A stretch of 59,248 nt of DNA from UMGS75 sp963648435 (GTDB taxonomy: Bacteria; Bacillota_I; Bacilli_A; ML615J-28; CAG-313), in NCBI GenBank assembly GCA_963648435.1, contig CAVJDT010000005.1, forward strand, positions 1-59,248, written 5' to 3'. Positions 43,803 to 52,613 of this stretch are shown here, in pieces (within the stretch, counting starts at the first letter, position 1; each line of letters starts with the position of its first letter). Under the pieces are notes generated by a model. The model was not told the DNA's origin and did no database searches. It saw only the letters and a program-made list of their open reading frames with translations. The position numbers and the translations under genes are program-made.

Positions 43803-43807
43803 AAAAT

Positions 43808-43857
43808 AAAACCCCTAGACTAGTATATCACAATTGATGTACTAATTTAGAGGTTTT
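43808..43857 (-). terminator. Terminator of the rnc-dnaD-nth operon
   Basis: On the minus strand AAAACCTCTA, TAGTA and ATCA pair with TGAT, TACTA and TAGGGGTTTT; a T-rich tail follows. The nth stop codon lies inside the stem. Confidence 0.8.
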
Positions 43858-44483
43858 TTGTCATAACAACAATATTGTTTTAATTTACAGCCATCACATT
43901 TTGGATTTTTGCTAAAGCATTGATAGCGACCAAAGAAAAGGAGAAGATGATGAATCATATGATATTCGGCTCGTGAAAATTGATTCATTAGTTTATTTTC
44001 AACTTCTAATACACTATCAGTACTATTTGCAAGACCAAGTCGTTTTGAAACTCTTTCTACATGAGTATCAACCGGAATACGAGGTATTTTAAACCATTCT
44101 GTAAGCACAACATTCGCGGTTTTTTGACCTACTCCTGGTAAACTTTTAAGGTTTTCTAAAGTTGAGGGAATAATGCCTTGATATTCATCTACTACTTTTT
44201 TAGCCATATTTATAATGTTAATAGCTTTATTATGATAAAGGCCAATTCTTCTAATATCATTTTCAACATCTTCTATTTTGGCTTTACTTAATTCTTTAAT
44301 ATTTGGATAATGTTCAAACAAACAAGGGGTGACAAGATTTACCGCTTTATCAGTGGTTTGGGCACTTAGTATAACCGAAACAAGTAATTCATAGTCATTA
44401 CGATAATTTAATTCACAATGAGCATTAGGAAATAACTCATATAAAGTATTATAGATATTTGTAGCTTTATCGGTGTTTGACAT
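43842..44483 (-). CDS. nth: Endonuclease III
   Basis: DNA glycosylase/AP lyase for oxidised pyrimidines. Helix-hairpin-helix LPGVGQKTANVVL with the catalytic Lys, then VDTHVERVSKRLGL with the catalytic Asp. The [4Fe-4S] ligands are CFSKNPKCDGCKLKQYC (C-x6-C-x2-C-x5-C). Start at 44483 (MSNTDKAT) gives the usual 213 residues; the frame extends to 44519 within dnaD. No SD is evident, so it is probably coupled to dnaD translation. dnaD-nth neighbours are conserved in Firmicutes. Confidence 0.94.
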   Translation of the reverse strand: MSNTDKATNIYNTLYELFPNAHCELNYRNDYELLVSVILSAQTTDKAVNLVTPCLFEHYPNIKELSKAKIEDVENDIRRIGLYHNKAINIINMAKKVVDEYQGIIPSTLENLKSLPGVGQKTANVVLTEWFKIPRIPVDTHVERVSKRLGLANSTDSVLEVENKLMNQFSRAEYHMIHHLLLFFGRYQCFSKNPKCDGCKLKQYCCYDKKPLN

Positions 44484-45090
44484 ATACGTTTTGTAACATT
44501 TGTTTGATATCTTCATCAACTTCAGTTACTTTTGTTCTTTCTTTTTTGCGATTAACTAAAATGGCATCAGCATATTTAAGATGTAGTTTTTTAGCTTTTA
44601 AACTGTCAAGGATAGCTTGTTCAATGTCTTCTATGGAATAATTCAAATCTAACCAATGATTAATAATCATTAAATCACTTGATGATAATACTTTTTGATA
44701 ACAATTTTCGGCATAACTTATAATTGTTTGAAGATTAATAGTCCGATCTGTTTTTGGTTTATTTGAATCATTTTCCGTTAAATATTCACCAAGCATATCA
44801 ATTACTTTATCTAAATTAAAAGTTTCTTTACAATCATCGCTAATAGAAAGTTCAATATAGCCTTCTCGAATTAATTTCAAAATAATATTTGATAGTGTTT
44901 CTTCTGAAATTGTAACTTTTTCTTTTAAAGTGCTAATTGATAATAGTGAATTTCCTTCATCTTGTTGAATGTATAAATGCATTAAAATCATTGCTTCTTG
45001 TTCATTTAACTTTAGTGTCTTATAATGTCTAATTAACATTTCATTAAATGATATTGTTTTTGCCTTAATTAATTTACCAATACTATTCAT
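44467..45090 (-). CDS. dnaD: Replication initiation/primosome protein DnaD
   Basis: A 207-residue protein. The N-terminal winged-helix part (LNEQEAMILMHLYIQQ, TLKEKVTISEETLSNIILKLIREGYIE) and the C-terminal DnaB_2/DnaD domain (WLDLNYSIEDIEQAILDSLK) are visible. It remodels DNA at the origin and loads helicase with DnaB/DnaI. Overlaps nth by 17 bases. Followed downstream by nth as in Bacillus. Confidence 0.88.
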   Translation of the reverse strand: MNSIGKLIKAKTISFNEMLIRHYKTLKLNEQEAMILMHLYIQQDEGNSLLSISTLKEKVTISEETLSNIILKLIREGYIELSISDDCKETFNLDKVIDMLGEYLTENDSNKPKTDRTINLQTIISYAENCYQKVLSSSDLMIINHWLDLNYSIEDIEQAILDSLKAKKLHLKYADAILVNRKKERTKVTEVDEDIKQMLQNVYVKHR

Positions 45091-45102
45091 ATAATTACCT
45101 CG

Positions 45103-45411
45103 TTATTTGTTTTTATCTTGATGTTTTGCTTTTTTTGAAAGTATTAAATTTATTATTTTTCTAATGCCAACCGTTATTATGATGATAAATCCTAACGCTG
45201 GAGTAAATGGTAATGCCCAAAAAGCAAGCCAGGTGCTAGAGTAACTTAGATGCCAAGGATTTTTAGTAATAAAATATAACAAATATCCTCCCCACCATGG
45301 GCTAAAGAAAGCTAACCAAACTATAAAGAAAATAATAAGATTAATAGGATCTTTAAGTTTGTGATATAGCCATTTCCAAAATTGAATAAATTTATACCAT
45401 ATTTTTTTCAA
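45103..45411 (-). CDS. Small membrane protein of unknown function, 102 aa
   Basis: Two or three membrane segments: about 24-41 (INLIIFFIVWLAFF), 44-55 and 67-88 (FWALPFTPALGFIIIITVGI), rich in aromatic residues, with basic ends. I recognise no family. It lies between rnc (9 bases before) and dnaD (12 bases after) and so is almost certainly co-transcribed and a real gene. Confidence 0.7.
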   Translation of the reverse strand: MKKIWYKFIQFWKWLYHKLKDPINLIIFFIVWLAFFSPWWGGYLLYFITKNPWHLSYSSTWLAFWALPFTPALGFIIIITVGIRKIINLILSKKAKHQDKNK

Positions 45412-45420
45412 GGATTACCT

Positions 45421-46110
45421 CTAATTTTTAGCTACTTTTTTTAATGCATCTTCAGCAGCAGCTTGAGCGGCATCTTTTTTAGACCTTCCGCTTCCTCTTC
45501 CTAGTCTTATTCCATCTAAGTAAACAGACATTGTAAATTCTCTTAAATGAGGTGGTCCTTGGACATTTTCAAGTCGATATTCAACAGCTTGTCTTGTTTC
45601 AGCTTGAATGTATTCTTGAAGCAAACTTTTATAATCGATAAATTGCCTTTCATCAATGGCAAGGACATGTGGGAAAACTACTACTTCTAATAGTTTTCTA
45701 ACTTCATCAATGCTTCCTGATAGATATATTGCTCCTAGAAATGATTCAAAGGCATCTGATAAAATAGCTTGTCGTTGTCTTCCACCAGTTAATTCCTCAC
45801 CATGGCCTAAAAGTAATAATTTATCTATCCCCACTTCTCTAGCGTATTTGGCATTAGCATCTTCGCATACATATGTAGCACGTAGTTTTGTCATATTTCC
45901 TTCAGGCATATCCTCAAAGTTAATATATATATATTCGGCTACTAATAGTCCTAAAATAGCATCTCCTAAAAATTCTATTCGTTCATTATGCTTTAAATGA
46001 TGTTCATTAGCATATGATGAATGTGTCATGGCAAGTAAGAAATTATCATAATTTTTTACTTTAATATTATATTTGTTTAAGATTTCTTCTAGTAGTTTTT
46101 TATTTAACAT
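45421..46110 (-). CDS. rnc: Ribonuclease III
   Basis: A 229-residue endonuclease for double-stranded RNA. The catalytic signature NERIEFLGDAILGLLVAEYI is present, the second cluster is LSDAFESFLGAIYL, and the C-terminal dsRNA-binding domain ends GSGRSKKDAAQAAAEDALK. Processes rRNA precursors. Located 9 bases after recG. In Bacillus the acyl-lipid genes fapR-plsX-fabD lie between recG and rnc; they are absent here. Confidence 0.96.
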   Translation of the reverse strand: MLNKKLLEEILNKYNIKVKNYDNFLLAMTHSSYANEHHLKHNERIEFLGDAILGLLVAEYIYINFEDMPEGNMTKLRATYVCEDANAKYAREVGIDKLLLLGHGEELTGGRQRQAILSDAFESFLGAIYLSGSIDEVRKLLEVVVFPHVLAIDERQFIDYKSLLQEYIQAETRQAVEYRLENVQGPPHLREFTMSVYLDGIRLGRGSGRSKKDAAQAAAEDALKKVAKN

Positions 46111-46119
46111 TTTATCCCC

Positions 46120-48162
46120 CTAATCAAGTTCTGTCATTTTCATTAAATAATGATTATGAACATATTCATATAATGGTCTATATTCATCACTTTCAAATAA
46201 TTCTTTTTTTGCGAGTATTTCTTCAGCATCATCATTAGCTTCATTTAATAAATCACCATCTTCTAGTAAACTACAATATTTGAAATTCATCGAGCCTGAT
46301 TGCTTTTCACCAAAGAATTCACCTGGTCCTCTTGTTTTTAAGTCATATTCTGCAAGTGCAAATCCATCAGTATTTTCTTCCACAAATTTTAATCTTTTTT
46401 CGCTATTTTCACTTGGCGAATCTGATAAATAAAAGCAATAAGGTGTTGCATCACTACGCATTACTCTTCCTCTTAATTGATGAAGTGTGGCTACACCAAA
46501 GCGGTCAGCCCCAAGTACAACAATAGTAGTAGCATTTTTAACGTTAACACCAACTTCAATTACACTTGTTGCCACAAGAATACCAATTTTTTTATCTAAG
46601 AAGTCTTTCATAACTTGTTCTTTTTCTTCGGTTTTTAATCTTCCATGAATTAATCCAACCTCAGTAATTCCATCAAAATATTTTTTCATTCGTTCAAAGA
46701 TTTCTAATGCATTCGCTGAAGCAATTGAATCAGACTCTTCTATTAATGGGGTTACAACATATATTTGATGACCTAGTGCCAATTCTTTTTTCATGTGATC
46801 AATTACTAGTTTTTTGTCTTTTGGTTCTACATATTTTGTTATAACTTTTTTTCTATTTTTAGGCATTGTTTTAATTACTGAAATATCCGTATCGCCATAA
46901 ACTGAAATGGCAAGAGTTCTAGGAATTGGGGTTGCACTCATTTTAAGGTAATTTACATCTAAACCTTTATTGCGAATTAATACTCTTTGACGGACACCAA
47001 ACCGATGTTCTTCATCTGCGATAACAACACCTAAACTTGCATATTCAATGTCTTTTTGAAATAAAGCATGGGTACCAATAATAATATTAATTTCACCACT
47101 TGCTAAACCATCCATAATTTCTTTTCTTGCTTTACTTGAGGTAGAACCTGTAAGTAAGGAAATTTTAATGTTTGGAAATTCCTTTAAAGCAGTTGTAATC
47201 GTATCATAGTGTTGAGAAGATAATATTTCGGTTGGACACATTAATGCGGCTTGATATCCCCCGCTAACGGCGGCTAAAATGGTAATTAACGCAACTATTG
47301 TTTTACCACTACCAACCTCACCTTGTAATAAACGATTCATTGCATATGGTGATTTTAAATCATTTAAAATATCTTCTATAGCTTTTTTTTGATCTGGCGT
47401 AAGTTCATAAGGTAATAAACTAATAAGTTTATTTATGACTTTTTCATCATAATTAATGGCTGGAGCTTTATGATTTTCTTTACGCATGAACTTTAAGTAT
47501 TTCATTGACAATTGATATTTTAGAAGTTCTTCATATTTAATTCTTTTTCTAGCTTGTTCAATTTCATTCATATCATCACCGAAATGAAGAATTTTAACTG
47601 CTGATGGCATATCTAAAAGTTGTCTTTTAAGAATATATTCTTTAGGTAATGTTTCCGTTATTTTATTTTTATAACGTCGATATACTTTTTCGATTATCTC
47701 TAAGCATTTACTTTCAGATATGTCTTTAATATGATAAACTGGAACAACATCACGATTTATTTCATCACAAATAATTAGATTTGCTACTGTAAAGTTATTC
47801 ATATTTTGATAGAATCTTCCTTGTACTCTTATCACTGTTCCATAATTTAATTTGCCTTTTAAAAAGACTCGGTTAAAAATGGTACATCTAATTTTTGTGC
47901 CTTCAACTTCAAGTTGAAATACCACAGTTGAAAGTTTTGTTTTCAAGTAGTTTACTGTAACTCTACTTACAATTGTTCCTTCGAGGGTAATTGTTTCATC
48001 AAGTTTCGCCTCACTTAGTGGTGATACTTTATAGTTTTCGTATCTAATTGGAAACTCAAATAATAAATCATGAACAGTAGTAATATTTTGTTTTTTTAAG
48101 ATATTTTGATATCTTGTTAATATGTAATCTTCATCTATTAACTTGTAATTTTCTAACATCAT
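46120..48162 (-). CDS. recG: ATP-dependent DNA helicase RecG
   Basis: A 680-residue helicase. N-terminal OB wedge (LSEAKLDETITLEGTIV), Walker A GEVGSGKT, the DEEH motif in IADEEHRFGVRQR, SATPIPRTLA (motif III), and ATSVIEVGVNVKNAT with RGRVMRSD. It reverses stalled forks and processes Holliday junctions. The start could be either of two adjacent ATGs (48162 or 48159). Confidence 0.97.
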   Translation of the reverse strand: MMLENYKLIDEDYILTRYQNILKKQNITTVHDLLFEFPIRYENYKVSPLSEAKLDETITLEGTIVSRVTVNYLKTKLSTVVFQLEVEGTKIRCTIFNRVFLKGKLNYGTVIRVQGRFYQNMNNFTVANLIICDEINRDVVPVYHIKDISESKCLEIIEKVYRRYKNKITETLPKEYILKRQLLDMPSAVKILHFGDDMNEIEQARKRIKYEELLKYQLSMKYLKFMRKENHKAPAINYDEKVINKLISLLPYELTPDQKKAIEDILNDLKSPYAMNRLLQGEVGSGKTIVALITILAAVSGGYQAALMCPTEILSSQHYDTITTALKEFPNIKISLLTGSTSSKARKEIMDGLASGEINIIIGTHALFQKDIEYASLGVVIADEEHRFGVRQRVLIRNKGLDVNYLKMSATPIPRTLAISVYGDTDISVIKTMPKNRKKVITKYVEPKDKKLVIDHMKKELALGHQIYVVTPLIEESDSIASANALEIFERMKKYFDGITEVGLIHGRLKTEEKEQVMKDFLDKKIGILVATSVIEVGVNVKNATTIVVLGADRFGVATLHQLRGRVMRSDATPYCFYLSDSPSENSEKRLKFVEENTDGFALAEYDLKTRGPGEFFGEKQSGSMNFKYCSLLEDGDLLNEANDDAEEILAKKELFESDEYRPLYEYVHNHYLMKMTELD

Positions 48163-48189
48163 TATTTCTCCTCTTCATTCTATGAATAA

Positions 48190-48209
48190 AGTGGAGATTT
48201 AACTCCACT
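48190..48209 (-). terminator. Hairpin between fakA and recG
   Basis: AGTGGAG pairs with CTCCACT, followed on the minus strand by TTTATT; a partial terminator/attenuator. Confidence 0.5.
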
Positions 48210-48211
48210 CA

Positions 48212-49885
48212 TTATTCTATTGAAAAAATATAACTATATACGTCTTGTTGTCCATTAATTGTATCTATTTCTAGATTACTATATTTTTCTTCAATATAAG
48301 CTGTAAGCTTAGCTATTTCTTCTTCAGTTACATCTTTACCATAAATTATTGTAATTATATCTTTTTCTTCGGCTTTACCTTCTACAAATAATTCTTTTAC
48401 GGCGTCAAGTCTTTCTTTTTTAGATGTAACAATGCGACCATTACATATACCGATGTAATCTCCTTCATTAATCTTTAATCCTTCAATTTCCGTATTTCTA
48501 ACTGCGTAAGTAATTAAACCTGTTGTTACATTAGAAATTACTTCTCTTATTTCATTTACAATTCCTTCAGGATCATCTAAGCTTAAATCAAGCATCGTAA
48601 GTGCTGAGTATCCTTGGGCAATTGTTTTAGTAGGAACTACAAAAACATTCGCACCTTTATAATATTTTGCGGCTTGTTCGGCCGTTAAAACAATATTACT
48701 GTTGTTAGGAAATACAATTATGTTTTGAGCATTTAATAAATCAAATCCTTTTGTAAAGTCTTCAGCTGAAGGATTCATACTTTGACCACCTTCAACAACA
48801 TAATCAACGCCCATTTCTTTAAAGGCATTAATTAGGCCTTCGCCTGTTGCAACAGCCACAACTGCGAATTTTTTAGGAGTTGTTTGTTTGCGCATTTCCA
48901 CACATTCAGGACAATTACAAGGTTGTACATCAACCTTAGCTGGTCCATCACTATGTTGAACTGACATGTTTTCAATCTTTAAAGTCACGTACTCACCAAA
49001 TTGTTGACAATAATTAAGTACATTACCAGGGGTTTTAGTGTGTACATGGATTTTAACAATGTCTTCATCCTTTAAAGCTACAATACTATCACCTAAGGTT
49101 TCAAGATAATTTGTAATAACACTAATATCAAAGTCTTTGATATTAACTTTTTTGTGTTGTAATTGAAGAATAAATTCTGTACAATATCCATACTCTAATT
49201 CACTATTTGCATTAAAGTTTTGATGAATTACAGTTTGGGTAGATGTAACTATTTCTTCTTTTATAAATTCGCCATCTAAAGCTTTTGCCATACCTTCAAG
49301 TACGTAAATTAAACCAGCTCCACCACTATCAATTACACCAGCTTCTTTTAAAACAGGAAGAAGATCTGGAGTTCTTTCGAGTGAAGCTCTTGCTTCTTCT
49401 AATAGATACTTGAAATATTCTTCAATTGAAGATCTACGGTTAACTTTCTTTTTTGCATATTCAGCTGATTCTCTTGCAACTGTTAAAATTGTTCCTTCAA
49501 CAGGTTTTAATACCGCATGATAACCTTGCTTTACTCCTGAAATAAAGGCATTAGCAAGTTCTACCGCGTTAACATCATCATACCCCGCAAGGCCTTTATA
49601 AATACCTCTAAATAGTTGTGATAAGATAACGCCGGAGTTTCCACGAGCACCCATTAACATGCCTCGTGATAATTTTTTTGACATTAGATATATTGATTTT
49701 TCATCGTATTCACTAATTTCGTGTGCGCCTGCTTCAATTGTCATTTTCATATTTGTACCTGTATCTCCATCAGGAACAGGGAATACATTTAGGGCATCAA
49801 CTGTCTTATAGTTGGCCCGGAGGTTTGCGGCGCCATTGGTAACTATTTGTTTAAATAGTAGACCATCCATTTTATATGTTTGCAT
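48212..49885 (-). CDS. fakA: Fatty acid kinase subunit FakA (DhaL/DAK2 domain protein)
   Basis: A 557-residue protein. The N-terminal DhaL domain carries the Mg-ATP motif PVPDGDTGTNM (near 37-47) and RGMLMGARGNSGVILSQLFRG; GVIDSGGAGL is the mid domain junction. The C-terminal half is the FakA regulatory region. It phosphorylates fatty acids bound to a FakB partner for phospholipid synthesis; no fakB is in this window. A cysteine cluster, CNCPEC, near 329-334 could bind metal. Fits the yloV position between rpmB and recG. The Asp23 gene yloU is missing. Confidence 0.88.
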   Translation of the reverse strand: MQTYKMDGLLFKQIVTNGAANLRANYKTVDALNVFPVPDGDTGTNMKMTIEAGAHEISEYDEKSIYLMSKKLSRGMLMGARGNSGVILSQLFRGIYKGLAGYDDVNAVELANAFISGVKQGYHAVLKPVEGTILTVARESAEYAKKKVNRRSSIEEYFKYLLEEARASLERTPDLLPVLKEAGVIDSGGAGLIYVLEGMAKALDGEFIKEEIVTSTQTVIHQNFNANSELEYGYCTEFILQLQHKKVNIKDFDISVITNYLETLGDSIVALKDEDIVKIHVHTKTPGNVLNYCQQFGEYVTLKIENMSVQHSDGPAKVDVQPCNCPECVEMRKQTTPKKFAVVAVATGEGLINAFKEMGVDYVVEGGQSMNPSAEDFTKGFDLLNAQNIIVFPNNSNIVLTAEQAAKYYKGANVFVVPTKTIAQGYSALTMLDLSLDDPEGIVNEIREVISNVTTGLITYAVRNTEIEGLKINEGDYIGICNGRIVTSKKERLDAVKELFVEGKAEEKDIITIIYGKDVTEEEIAKLTAYIEEKYSNLEIDTINGQQDVYSYIFSIE

Positions 49886-49921
49886 ATTTTCCTCCTTGCA
49901 TGCTTTTTAGCACGCTTTATC

Positions 49922-49950
49922 ATTCTACCACATTTTATGACAAAATGCAA
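49922..49950 (-). promoter_or_regulatory. Promoter of fakA
   Basis: TTGCAT, 17 bases, TAGAAT on the minus strand. A small hairpin (GCGTGC/GCATGC) lies in the leader near 49899-49916. Confidence 0.7.
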
Positions 49951-50024
49951 GTGATATAATTTTAGTGCACCATCCCGTATTTTGCATTTTTTCTAAAATA
50001 TATAATTTCATCAATTCTTATTGC

Positions 50025-50053
50025 TTGCATTTCAATCTTTTTTATGGTATAAT
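50025..50053 (+). promoter_or_regulatory. Promoter of rpmB
   Basis: TTGCAT, 17 bases, TATAAT, about 43 bases before the rpmB start; divergent from fakA. Confidence 0.8.
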
Positions 50054-50095
50054 TTTCAAGGATTTAAATGTATTAAATATAAGGAGGAACACATT

Positions 50096-50299
50096 ATGGC
50101 TCGTAAATGTTATATAACAGGTATCGGATCAAAATCTGGAAATAATCGTTCCCACTCTTTACAAGCAACTCGTCGTACTTGGAAAGCAAACTTACAAAAG
50201 GTTCGTATTAAAGACGAAGATGGTCGCATTATTAGAGTGTATGTTTCTACTCGTGCTTTAAGAACTGGTGCTAAGAACGGAACTATCGAACGTGCATAA
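50096..50299 (+). CDS. rpmB: 50S ribosomal protein L28
   Basis: A 67-residue protein beginning MARKCYITG and ending STRALRTGAKNGTIERA. Start at 50096 chosen because AAGGAGG precedes it; the frame is open to 50021 without a signal. Typical bL28 motifs are present (GNNRSHS, RRTWKANLQKVR). Transcribed opposite to spoVM and fakA. Confidence 0.95.
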   Translation: MARKCYITGIGSKSGNNRSHSLQATRRTWKANLQKVRIKDEDGRIIRVYVSTRALRTGAKNGTIERA

Positions 50300-50319
50300 T
50301 TAAATTATGAATGCAAAGT

Positions 50320-50352
50320 ATGGTATAACAGTTTATTGTTATACCATTTTTT
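50320..50352 (+). terminator. Terminator of rpmB
   Basis: ATGGTATAACA pairs with TGTTATACCAT (loop six bases), followed by T6. Confidence 0.92.
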
Positions 50353-50356
50353 GTCG

Positions 50357-50437
50357 TTACTTTTTGTGAAAAAGGTTTTTGAAAAAACTGATAATCTGCC
50401 CAAATACTTTAGGTAACTTTATAACAATAAAACGCAT
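50357..50437 (-). CDS. spoVM: SpoVM-like spore coat morphogenesis peptide (26 aa)
   Basis: A 26-residue amphipathic peptide starting MRFIVIKLPKVFGQII, highly similar to SpoVM of Bacillus subtilis (MKFYTIKLPKFLGGIV...), which is also 26 residues. SpoVM binds the curved forespore membrane and recruits SpoIVA. Gene position is the same as in Bacillus: between thiN and rpmB. The start at ATG 50437 lies seven bases after GGAGG; an ATG at 50443 is too close to that SD. The start codon and part of the coding sequence lie in a hairpin (50429-50473). Not reported by a length cut-off, so easily missed. A strong marker of endospore formation. Confidence 0.92.
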   Translation of the reverse strand: MRFIVIKLPKVFGQIISFFKNLFHKK

Positions 50438-50473
50438 ATCCATACCTCCCCTAATGCAGTATATGCGTTTTTT
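50429..50473 (-). promoter_or_regulatory. Hairpin covering the spoVM start; also a thiN terminator candidate
   Basis: On the minus strand AAAACGCATAT pairs with ATATGCGTTTT, which contains the spoVM start codon, and the SD (GGGGAGG) is in the 21-base loop. A TTTT lies at the end of the stem. It may terminate the thiN transcript or control spoVM translation. Confidence 0.7.
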
Positions 50474-50483
50474 GTATTTCTTA

Positions 50484-51095
50484 TTACTTACTTTTAATAA
50501 TTATTACTTCACCATCTTCTAAGTCAAATATAAATTTACCATTAACAAACTGATTACTAGTCGTATATGTATCATAACTTGTAATTATGGCATGATTTAA
50601 TAAATACTTTCCCCTAGCAATACTGATTGTAGCCTTACTTAATGTGATAATACCAATATAATTGTAGTCATCTTGTAAAAGTTGGTATCTACCCATATGA
50701 TGATAGTAACTAACTTCATTTAACATATCAACAAGCTTTAAGTTTAACTCAGGATATTTTTTTAATAATAAGATATTAACAAGTTCATGGTCTAATCTTC
50801 CCCCAAGGCAGTCATAAACAATGCATTCATCGGCTTTATTTAAATGCATTAAGACAAGTTCTAAATCTGTTTCATTTTTCATTGTTGGATATTTAAATAA
50901 ATATTTGGTGTGATTCTTAATTTCTGTTAAATCTATAGTAGTATCAAAGTCACCCCACGCCGCATCAAGTTTGTACCCTGCTTTAATAATGCGTAAAGCT
51001 CCTTCATCTAAGCCAATTAGATAATCATTTTCAAGTGGGTGGTATAATTCTTTAAAAGAAGATACGGGAGATTTTCCGACAATTATATATCTCAT
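50484..51095 (-). CDS. thiN: Thiamine pyrophosphokinase
   Basis: A 203-residue protein: GLDEGALRIIKAGYKLDAAWGDFDT, NETDLELVLMHL, and CLGGRLDHELVNILLL are thiN signatures (GDFDS-type, TD-ELA-type, GGRxDH). Makes thiamine diphosphate from thiamine and ATP. It overlaps rpe by four bases and sits immediately upstream of spoVM as in Bacillus. Confidence 0.9.
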   Translation of the reverse strand: MRYIIVGKSPVSSFKELYHPLENDYLIGLDEGALRIIKAGYKLDAAWGDFDTTIDLTEIKNHTKYLFKYPTMKNETDLELVLMHLNKADECIVYDCLGGRLDHELVNILLLKKYPELNLKLVDMLNEVSYYHHMGRYQLLQDDYNYIGIITLSKATISIARGKYLLNHAIITSYDTYTTSNQFVNGKFIFDLEDGEVIIIKSK

Positions 51096-51736
51096 ATTCT
51101 TTTTAATTCCTCATAACATTCATGAAAGTTTTCACTATTCATTAGGTAAGTTCCAACTACTATAATATCACATCCTGCATCTTTAACAAGTTTTGCGGTA
51201 ATAGCATTAATACCACCATCAACTTCTATTAGATAGTGGAAATTATGTTTATCTTTAATATCCTTTAAATATTTGATTTTTTCAAGGGCAGAAGGCATAA
51301 ACTTTTGCCCTCCAAATCCTGGTTCTACACTCATTACTAAAACTAAATCAAGGTCTTTTAGATATGGGTCTAAAACATTTATGTTAGTTGTAGGTTTAAT
51401 AGAAATTCCACATTTTACTTTGTGTTCTTTAATTAACTTAATTGTTTCTTTAATGTTTTTGCAAGCTTCATAATGGAAAGTAATAATGTCACTACCAGCC
51501 AAAATATAACTCAAAATTTGTGTTTCTGAATTATTAATCATTAAGTGAGTATCTAAAATTGCATTTGTTTGCTTATTGATTTTTTCCACTTCATTTGCAT
51601 TATATGTTGTATTTGGAACAAATTTTCCATCCATTACATCAAGGTGAATCATTGTCACACCATTATCTGTAAAGGTCTTAAAGACTTTTGAATAGTTCTC
51701 TTTTTTGACTGATAAGATTGATGGAGATATTAGCAT
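51092..51736 (-). CDS. rpe: Ribulose-phosphate 3-epimerase
   Basis: A 214-residue TIM barrel: HLDVMDGKFVPN, the metal and substrate segments ITFHYEAC, MSVEPGFGGQKF and EVDGGINAIT. Interconverts ribulose-5-phosphate and xylulose-5-phosphate in the pentose phosphate pathway. Overlaps thiN by four bases and follows rsgA closely. Confidence 0.96.
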   Translation of the reverse strand: MLISPSILSVKKENYSKVFKTFTDNGVTMIHLDVMDGKFVPNTTYNANEVEKINKQTNAILDTHLMINNSETQILSYILAGSDIITFHYEACKNIKETIKLIKEHKVKCGISIKPTTNINVLDPYLKDLDLVLVMSVEPGFGGQKFMPSALEKIKYLKDIKDKHNFHYLIEVDGGINAITAKLVKDAGCDIIVVGTYLMNSENFHECYEELKRI

Positions 51737-51737
51737 T

Positions 51738-52613
51738 TTACCACTTCCTTTTTTTTCTTATTTCTTCGATAAATTGCTTGTAATTTTCATATCTTGTACT
51801 TAAGATTTCGCCTTTTTCAAGGGCTTTTTTTATTGCACAACTAGGCTCATTAAGGTGTAAACAACCATTATATTTACAGTTAGAACTAAGGGTAAAAAAT
51901 TCAACAAAACTATGGGCAAGATCTAATTCTTCCATATCTAAATCCATAATTCCAAACCCAGGTGTGTCCGCAATCCACCCATCTTTAATGTTTATTAATT
52001 CAACATGTCTAGTGGTATGTTTACCCCTATTTAAGGCTTTAGAAATATCATTAGTTTCAAGTTTTAAGTCTTCATCTAAGACGTTTAAAAGACTACTTTT
52101 CCCAACTCCACTTTGGCCAGTAATTACACTAATGTGATCTTTGATAAGGGGGGATAATTCATCTATTAATTTATTTTTCGCACTAGTTTTAATTGTTTTA
52201 TAACCAATTGATTCATAGTAATTTTTAATTGTTTCAACGGTTTTTATTTCTTCATTCTCAAGTAAATCCCATTTATTAAATACAATAATGGGGGGGATTT
52301 GATTATATTCTAAAATTACTAGAAATCTATCTAATAAATTTAAGTTTAACTCTGGTTCTTTAACTGAAAAAACCACAAAAGCTTGTTCAATATTTGCAAT
52401 CATTGGTCTTGTTAAATCATTAATTCTTTTATCAAGTTTTGTAATTACGGTGCTTCCATCTTTAATTTCATATTCAATATGGTCACCTACTTTTAGGGTT
52501 TCTGTTTTAATTCGAAAAATACCCCTTGGTTTGGCCTTTAAATAGATTTTAGAAGCACTATCATAGATTTTATATTCACCTGAAATAGCACTTACAATAA
52601 TTCCTTTATTCAT
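51738..52613 (-). CDS. rsgA: Ribosome small subunit-dependent GTPase RsgA
   Basis: About 291 residues. Circularly permuted GTPase: NKWDLL (G4), then TGQSGVGKSSLLN (G1), DTPGFGIMDL (G3). N-terminal OB fold and the zinc motif near the end: C-KYNG-C-LHLNEPS-C. A late 30S assembly factor. Start at ATG 52613 was preferred over a TTG at 52625; both overlap rlmN. The ylo-region prpC and prkC genes that usually precede it are absent. Confidence 0.95.
   Translation of the reverse strand: MNKGIIVSAISGEYKIYDSASKIYLKAKPRGIFRIKTETLKVGDHIEYEIKDGSTVITKLDKRINDLTRPMIANIEQAFVVFSVKEPELNLNLLDRFLVILEYNQIPPIIVFNKWDLLENEEIKTVETIKNYYESIGYKTIKTSAKNKLIDELSPLIKDHISVITGQSGVGKSSLLNVLDEDLKLETNDISKALNRGKHTTRHVELINIKDGWIADTPGFGIMDLDMEELDLAHSFVEFFTLSSNCKYNGCLHLNEPSCAIKKALEKGEILSTRYENYKQFIEEIRKKRKW

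Noticed and set aside
50021..50095. Longer rpmB start at 50021
   Set aside because: It would put the promoter -10 box inside the gene; the ATG at 50096 has a strong SD and gives the normal L28 start.
50438..50443. First ATG of spoVM at 50443
   Set aside because: It lies one base from the SD and would add two residues not seen in SpoVM; the ATG at 50437 has the right spacing.
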